Part shown: positions 21,403 through 26,478 of the stretch, piece by piece
How positions within the stretch are numbered: position 1 is the stretch's first letter
How the letters are laid out: each line of letters opens with the position of its first letter
From: Schoenoplectus triqueter
Lineage: Eukaryota; Streptophyta; Magnoliopsida; Poales; Cyperaceae
Length of the DNA: 26,478 bases
Assembly (NCBI GenBank): GCA_964058805.1
Contig: CAXKVV010001806.1
Span: 1 to 26,478, forward strand
Direction: 5' to 3'
The notes under the pieces: model-generated
Told to the model about the DNA's origin: nothing
Database searches by the model: none
The model's input: only the letters and a program-made list of their open reading frames with translations
Translations under genes and position numbers: made by a program

Positions 21403-21520
21403 CAACACACTCGTCTACACAGGAACATTTACACAGAGAATCAGTGACTGTTGGTCTGACGACCTGTTGATCTCCTTTCCTATACTTCGCGCGCTTCTCC
21501 TTTCTTTTCTTCGTCTTTTC

Positions 21521-21546
21521 CTCTCCTCTCCTCTCCTCTCCTCTCC
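21521..21546 (+). repeat. (CTCTC)5 tract in the 5' leader
   Basis: CTCTC is repeated five times plus one C, within a longer pyrimidine-rich run (about 21470-21560). Such CT-rich tracts are common in plant 5' leaders. The length is likely polymorphic. Confidence 0.85.
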
Positions 21547-21640
21547 GTCGCTCTCTCCTGCCTTTCGCCTCTGCCTCCAATAAACCGTCAGGTTTGCCAC
21601 ACAGTGCCACGTTTCCATCGAGCTCGCCCTTCCCTTCGCC

Positions 21641-24600
21641 ATGGCGAGCCGATCTTCCTCCCCAGGGTCTCACGATAGCTCCAGTAAGCTCAGCCTTTTC
21701 CCATGATTTCAAATTTTGTTTATTGGGTATTAACCCTTGTTTTAATTCAACATTTTCGTTATATGTTGACGCTATATGGAATTATATTTTGATAGACTTT
21801 TCTATTATCAATTCATTTTTTGTCTGCACTTTGTTTTTTGCGGATATTTGATATGTTAATGTTCTGTTTGCCATTTCTTAATGTTCTATTTGAGAAGTTT
21901 AATCATCATTGTTAGATATTGCAGTGTTTCTTCGTGGTTTTCACTTTTTACTTTTATGTTGGTTGAGCCACCCAGAAGAAAAAAAAATACGGTTGTTCAG
22001 CAATTTTTCTTCTTCCATATCTATTTTTTTTGTTGGACGAAAATAGGAACCAATAAGTCTCTGTCCGATTTTCCATTTGGATCAACTTCAGCTACTTTTT
22101 ATGGAAATAGTTCATCTAGGAAGGATTTGCGCTGGAGCACAAAAATAAAAATAAAAAAATCATTATTGCCAATATTGTACTGAAGTATTTTGTTCAATTA
22201 TGCCAGTGAAGAGCATAATTAAGAATTCATTACACTTTAAAAAAAGGATAATTGCTGTATTTTATGCAAAAAATAAATTGAAAAATATTCCATACCAAGG
22301 ATTGCAATCTCACCTGTTAGTGCTGGCACCAGGGCGTGCAAAGCGTTACAGAGGTGATTGTCTATGCCAGCCCTTTACACTGGCGTTACGACCAAAATGT
22401 TTTTCCATAAAGCTTCAATTCGGCTGTAAATCACCAAGTAAGCACAAATCAAGCAACAGGAATCCAGCACCAATCGGTACCGTACCGGACTGTACCTCAA
22501 TATATTGCAATCCTTGGTTCATGCTTCCAAAATAAAATATTGGGTAAGTGTGCACTGGTACCGTGCCGGTACCAAACTGGTACTTGACTGGTACGGTACC
22601 GAAGTCTGTGATTAAACCCTGATTCTCAATTTTGTATAATTTGATACAGAACCTTCAACTCCAACTACCCCTACAACACCCAGGGGACGATTTGCCTCAC
22701 AACTGCCGTCAAGCCCAGTATTTCATGATGTGTTTCAACCAAGGCCTACTAGCTATGCTCAGGCTGTTACTAATAGTGCCAGAACTCCACTTTTGTCTAG
22801 CCCTAGACTACCATCAGAATTAGCTAGGTCAGAGTTGGGTGTTGATAGCTTTGAAGTAAGTCATCTTTTATTACTGCAGCTATATAGTATTGTTGTACTA
22901 TTTTTCTCTGGTATAAATTTTTGTGCCAATTTAAACTTTATCTGATCTGGTTCAATGTTATCGCTTTGATCTGAGACCATTCTTTGAAGGAGTTGATTTT
23001 TATTTTCACCTTGTTAAGAAATCATTCTGCATATAGGTTTCAGCAGTCCCGTTCAAGTTTCTCAGCTGAAATTTGTTTAGTTTAGTAGTTTTGTTTTTAG
23101 TTAGTAATGTTTAATAACAGGAACTATTTACCATACTTGTCTGGTGTAGCATTAATGAAACTGTAACCTTTTCCAGGGCCAACCTACTCAAGCGATTGTT
23201 AGTTTTGCTAGTAGCCTTTTAGAAGATCTTGAAAATAGGAAAGGCGTTGAATTGCCTCAAGTAAGCAATTAAATTTCTCTCCTTTTTCATTTTTGCAAGT
23301 AATTTTCTTATCAGTGTAATTTATGATATGATCTATCAAACTTTGGCAATGCCATCAAACATATTTTACATTTTAATTTTCTATTTTATTTGTGTAAACA
23401 CATTTTCTTGCTTCTGTGTTATGCAGCGTGTATCTGTCTTGTTGAAAAAGGCCATGCAAGAACTTGAAAGACGTATTGTATCATATTCAGAACATATCCG
23501 AAATGTAAGATTTATATACATATCTTTTTGTGTGTGTGTATGGTTCAAACTCTATAATATTAGTTTCTTTAACTGTGTTACTGTCATGGCATATTGTCAT
23601 GCAATTGGTTCACTTTAAGTATAGTTTTCTTTAACTATTTGAATTGAAAGTTCCTTGTTCTAAAAAGACAGCATTCTGTATCTATTATTTACATATTGTA
23701 CATGTCAGTTCCAGTACTAACGAGAGAGGGGGGGGGGGGGTCTCACAACCAGCTTGATTTTTTCCCCTTTTTATATGGGCCTTTTCCTGTATTAGCATAT
23801 TGGTCACTGGACTGGTACAACATGTATAGACATGGGCGCTTTATATGTCTCTGTAATAATTCTGTCTACTATTAAATTATCTACAGCTGCAACTCTCTCT
23901 GAAATCTCGGGAAGAGAAGTATAATTCAAGAGTAAAGGTGCTTGAGAGACTTGCATTGGAACCCACGGAAGATGCTAGCGGGCCTCTTTCTCCTGTACAT
24001 ATTAAAAAATGTTTTCAAATTTTAGAGAATAACATGCCCATATAGAATGTGAAATTGTAACTAATACTTCTGTAAGATGAGAAAATTTCTCATATCCCCT
24101 TTGAAAAATGGTAAATTTTGGTGTAGCCCTATTTCCAATTCCTTTCAAACGCACAAAAAGAACAGTTACTTCTTTTGAGTGTCTGAATAGGGAGAAAATG
24201 GGTATAGAGGAACAGCAATTGTTTTTCCTTTTTATGTGATATATATTATATTTACAATTTTATGCATTATGTTTCATATTCTGGGGGCTAATTTTGAACT
24301 CTAACAGTGATTTTCCTCTTTTTAGTAGACAAAGATAACTATTGCTTTCAATTCTCTTGCTTGCAGAGGCAAAGAAGAAGTTCTTCAAATAGTCCGAATG
24401 CTAGAGATGAAGAGGTGGATAGGCTAATGAAGGAGAAAGAAGAAAACATTATGATGATCTCCAAATTAAAGGAACATTTAGACACAAATAAAAGATCATA
24501 TGAAGAGAAATGTCATGCACTAGAACTGCAGCAACTAGAAACTGGTCGACTCAGCTCTGAGAAACAATATGCGAACAACATGATTTCTCAACTCCAGAAG

Positions 24601-26309
24601 GACCTGGAAGATTCTAGGAGGTCATGTGAAGAAAAATCTAGAATGTTGGACTGTAATATGGGAGGAATGCTAAAACTCATCAAGGAGAAAGAGTCAGAAG
24701 ATGTGACAATATTAAAATTAAAACGGGAACTAGAGGAAATGAAACTGGTTTCTGAGAAAAAATATTTGGAAGTAGAAGAAAAGGCAAAGGGGTATGAGAA
24801 AAGGTACATGGAGTTAGAGAAAATGAAAATGGGTTCTGAGAAAAGATATTTAGAAGAAGAAGAAGAAAAGGCAAAGGGGTATGAGAAAAGGTACATGGAA
24901 TTGGAAGAAACCAAACGTAGTTATGAGAAAAGATACTTGGAGCTAGAAGAAACCAAAAATAATTATGAGAAAAGGTACTTGGAAGTGCAGAATGAGTTGG
25001 AACAAGCAAAGAAGGATTTTTCAGAAAGGTACTCAGAGTTGCAAACTAGATCTGAAGAGATGAATGGACGACTTGAGAGGAAATTAAAGGAGGCCCAGAT
25101 GCTTCTAGAAGAGTCTAAAATAAGGAGCAGGGAGATGGAAGCATTTGCAGAGTTAAAATTGAGGAATTCAGATCACAAAGAGTATCTTTTTCAGAAGTTC
25201 GTTGGTTCCCAACTTAAATCCATGCAGGTATAGTGTCTATAACTCTATATGCACAATTTTTTTTTGGTCCTCAAAATTATTAAATTTTCCGGATTCGTAT
25301 CCTTTTTTCCCCTAATCACAGATATAACTTTTTGCTCTTGTGACAGGAATTGAGGATGTCGTCCTTTTCATTGAGGCAAGATGTAATAGATTCACAGAAC
25401 AAATTTTCTAAACAAGTAAATGGCTTAGGTAAAAGAATATCTTTTCTCAAATTTAAAAGATCTTTTACTTCGCAAAACCTTAAAAGTGAATTGTAATAGA
25501 AAGATGATACCATCAATTACAAGAGCATTGTTGCACATTATCCTAGCAACCGTTAGTCCTAAATTTATAATACACTGACTGCAACTTCATGTTTCCTAGG
25601 GTATGTATTAGAAATCTGTTTGCATACGGATAATAAATATCTCCTTTTGTGTTATACTTATGTAGGCCATAATCTGAAGGTGTTAGTAAAGGCAGCTGAC
25701 AAGTACCATGCTGTTCTAGCAGACAACAGGCAACTGCACAATGAAGTCCTAGAATTGAAAGGTGCTTAATTTACATATAAATATATGAGTTCTCAGCTTG
25801 GTGTTCTGGTAACCAATAATACTGAGAACTCTTGTGGTATACAAAAACACCTAGCTGCTAGATGAACAAAAATTGATGACCAGAACCCATCCGCTAGTTT
25901 GAAGCTTCTGCTCCAAGCAATTTGATCACCAGTTATGTTTGAACTGAGGAATGAATTTCTAAATGGCTAGATGTTATTAGGGGAAGAAAAAGGAAAAGAA
26001 CAGAAAAACAAGGCATAGGAAAAAGCTTCATAATCCTGCTGCAGTATAAGGTCCTTTAATATGATGTAATCATAACTTCAATTGAAAGTTGACTTAATAT
26101 TACTTAAAATATATGTGAAATTTGTACAGGCAATATTAGGGTTTACTGCCGCATAAGGCCTTTCCTTCCTGGTGAAGATAGGAAAAACACATCAATTGAG
26201 AGCATTGGTGATGATGGGGAGCTTATTCTTGCACACCCCTCAAAACCAGGAAAAGATGGGAACAAGACATTCAATTTCAACAGAGTATTTGGCCCAGCAA
26301 CCACACAAC
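21641..26309 (+). CDS. Kinesin-14 family motor protein, N-terminal 579 residues (nine exons; 3' part outside the window)
   Basis: Exons: 21641-21683, 22650-22855, 23177-23260, 23427-23504, 23887-23994, 24367-25227, 25347-25428, 25666-25761, 26130-26309. All introns are GT..AG and the frame is kept through every junction (1738 nt). The start ATG lies in GCCATGGCG, a strong context. Residues 1-75 are Ser/Pro/Thr-rich (PSTPTTPTTPRGRF). Residues 84-137 hold FASSLLEDLENRKG and LLKKAMQELERRIV helices; SREEKYNSRVKVLE follows near 144. Exon 6 (residues 174-460) is one long coiled coil with tandem repeats. Residues 510-531 read NEVLELKGNIRVYCRIRPFL, the kinesin-14 neck joined to motor strand 1; the Gly-Asn at 520-521 is the neck/motor pair typical of minus-end kinesins. 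FNFNRVFGPATTQ closes exon 9. The P-loop and switch motifs lie beyond the edge. Expected role: microtubule minus-end-directed transport or cross-linking. No calponin-homology domain is seen, unlike many plant kinesin-14s. The paralogue is not identified. Confidence 0.9.
22294..22518. mobile_element. MITE-like element in kinesin intron 1
   Basis: A perfect 15-bp inverted terminal repeat, ACCAAGGATTGCAAT, bounds 22294-22308 and 22504-22518, giving a 225-bp element. The inside is richer in GC than the intron around it and encodes nothing. The flanks (TTCCAT and TCATGC) share only a shifted CAT, so the target duplication is unclear and the superfamily cannot be assigned. Confidence 0.65.
22476..22607. 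repeat. GGTACC-rich palindrome cluster in intron 1
   Basis: ATCGGTACCGTACCGG at 22476, CTGGTACCGTGCCGGTACC at about 22556 and CTGGTACGGTACCG near 22592 repeat short GGTAC/GTACC words in both orientations. The cluster overlaps the right end of the MITE-like element and continues beyond it, so it may belong to a larger decayed insertion. Confidence 0.55.
23728..23740. repeat. G13 run in kinesin intron 4
   Basis: Thirteen G between GAGAGA and TCTCAC. The length is subject to sequencing error. Confidence 0.8.
24367..25227 (+). CDS. Kinesin exon 6: coiled-coil stalk
   Basis: This 287-codon exon encodes almost the whole stalk, from RQRRSSSNSPNARDEE to VGSQLKSMQ. It is rich in Glu, Lys, Leu and Arg with heptad-like spacing (EEVDRLMKEKEENIMMISKL, LKRELEEMKLVSEKKYLE). 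Both borders are at codon boundaries (TTGCAG before, GTATAG after). The frame is also open upstream to 24307, so retained intron 5 would not at once stop translation there, but the acceptor at 24366 restores frame with exon 5 exactly. Confidence 0.85.
24754..24966 (+). repeat. Tandem 14-15-codon repeats inside the kinesin stalk
   Basis: Residues 303-373 are five consecutive units of the form EK(K/R)Y(L/M)E(L/V/E)E-----(Y/S), of lengths 14, 14, 15, 14 and 14, followed by a sixth partial EKRYLEVQ. At DNA level a 32-base stretch starting AAGGCAAAGGGG is repeated exactly at 24781 and 24868, 87 bp or 29 codons apart, showing that a two-unit block duplicated. Fourteen residues are two heptads, so added units keep the coiled coil in register; the 15-residue unit adds one Glu and would cause a local stutter. 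Confidence 0.85.
26130..26309 (+). CDS. Kinesin exon 9: start of the motor domain
   Basis: It encodes GNIRVYCRIRPFLPGEDRK, then TSIESIGDDGELILAHPSKP and NKTFNFNRVFGPATTQ. RVYCRIRPF is motor strand 1 and FNFNRVFGP the conserved strand just before the ATP-binding loop region. The donor is CAAC|GTACAA. Reading on through it gives sequence unlike any kinesin and then a stop, so an intron begins at 26310 and runs to the window edge. Confidence 0.88.
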
Positions 26310-26478
26310 GTACAATTTCTTTTTCAAAATATGTACTGGTATCAAATGGTGCAAGTAATGTACATAAATTAACTATCCAGAATGGAGACAACAATGTAGT
26401 ACTAATTTTATAAAGACCATTTTAAGGAACTCACTGTCATCATTGGTAATTTGATATGTCACTGTTTAGAAAGAGTTA

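Larger units (their letters stand above)
21684..22649 (+). other. Kinesin intron 1 (966 bp), longest visible intron
   Basis: The donor is GTAAGC and the acceptor TGATACAG. It joins 14 codons plus one base to exon 2 and restores the frame (Lys15 spans the junction). It carries a MITE-like insertion and a GGTACC-rich stretch; the remainder is T-rich intronic sequence. Confidence 0.8.

Noticed and set aside
21236..21583. 115-codon frame upstream of the kinesin start
   Set aside because: Starts upstream of the likely TATA box and runs through the CT-rich leader; it ends before and out of relation to exon 1.
21392..21712. Minus-strand frames of 75-106 codons opposite the kinesin leader
   Set aside because: Produced by the reverse complement of the CT-rich tract (EERRGEE-type sequence); a compositional artefact.
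24588..25009. Minus-strand frames of 108-109 codons
   Set aside because: Antisense shadows of the repetitive coiled-coil exon 6.
26172..26394. Frames of 66 and 83 codons at the right edge
   Set aside because: They overlap exon 9 in the wrong frame or strand. The frame that joins exon 8 encodes clear kinesin motor sequence.

Overview
The window is plant nuclear DNA, almost certainly from a flowering plant. The evidence is a gene built of small exons and T-rich introns with GT..AG borders, a minus-end kinesin-14 motor start, a plant-style Helitron (TC..CTAG ends, A^T insertion site), hAT-type elements with 8-bp duplications, a Copia-like LTR and a MITE inside an intron. I cannot name the species. 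The GGTACC-rich intronic sequence looks like repeats I associate with non-grass monocots or basal angiosperms, but that is only an impression.

Layout. (1) 1-9528 is one uninterrupted array of a 58-bp, GC- and CpG-rich tandem repeat, about 164 units, running off the left edge and stopping abruptly against AT-rich DNA. It has no convincing gene. The plus strand is open in three frames only because the unit contains almost no stop codons. (2) 9529-21130 is AT-rich intergenic DNA holding nested, mostly decayed mobile elements: a 470-bp Helitron on the minus strand (10310-10779), a probable hAT-like element (11033-12536), and a well-bounded hAT-like element (15416-18119) with matching ends and a perfect 8-bp target duplication. 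The last has itself been invaded by a Copia-type LTR, and a 206-bp fold-back sequence also lies inside it. No intact transposase, reverse transcriptase or cellular gene is visible here. (3) 21130-26478 holds the promoter and 5' two-thirds or so of one real gene on the plus strand, a kinesin-14 family motor protein. Nine exons are visible, encoding the first 579 residues: a Ser/Pro/Thr-rich head, a long coiled coil with an expanded 14-residue repeat, the kinesin-14 neck, and the first strand of the motor domain. The gene continues past the right edge.

Most notable: the internal history readable in the satellite (a three-unit block dispersed seven times, four copies sharing the same one-base deletion; segmental copies displaced by exactly 8, 20/21 and 89 units), three modules in the LTR that each carry two CGTTATAACG-type dyads 20 bp apart upstream of the LTR TATA box, a long stem-loop with an ACGTGTC site in the kinesin promoter, and tandem growth of the kinesin stalk by coiled-coil-compatible units. 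I see no evidence for a new multi-gene system. All statements come from reading the sequence by eye; no database or folding program was used.
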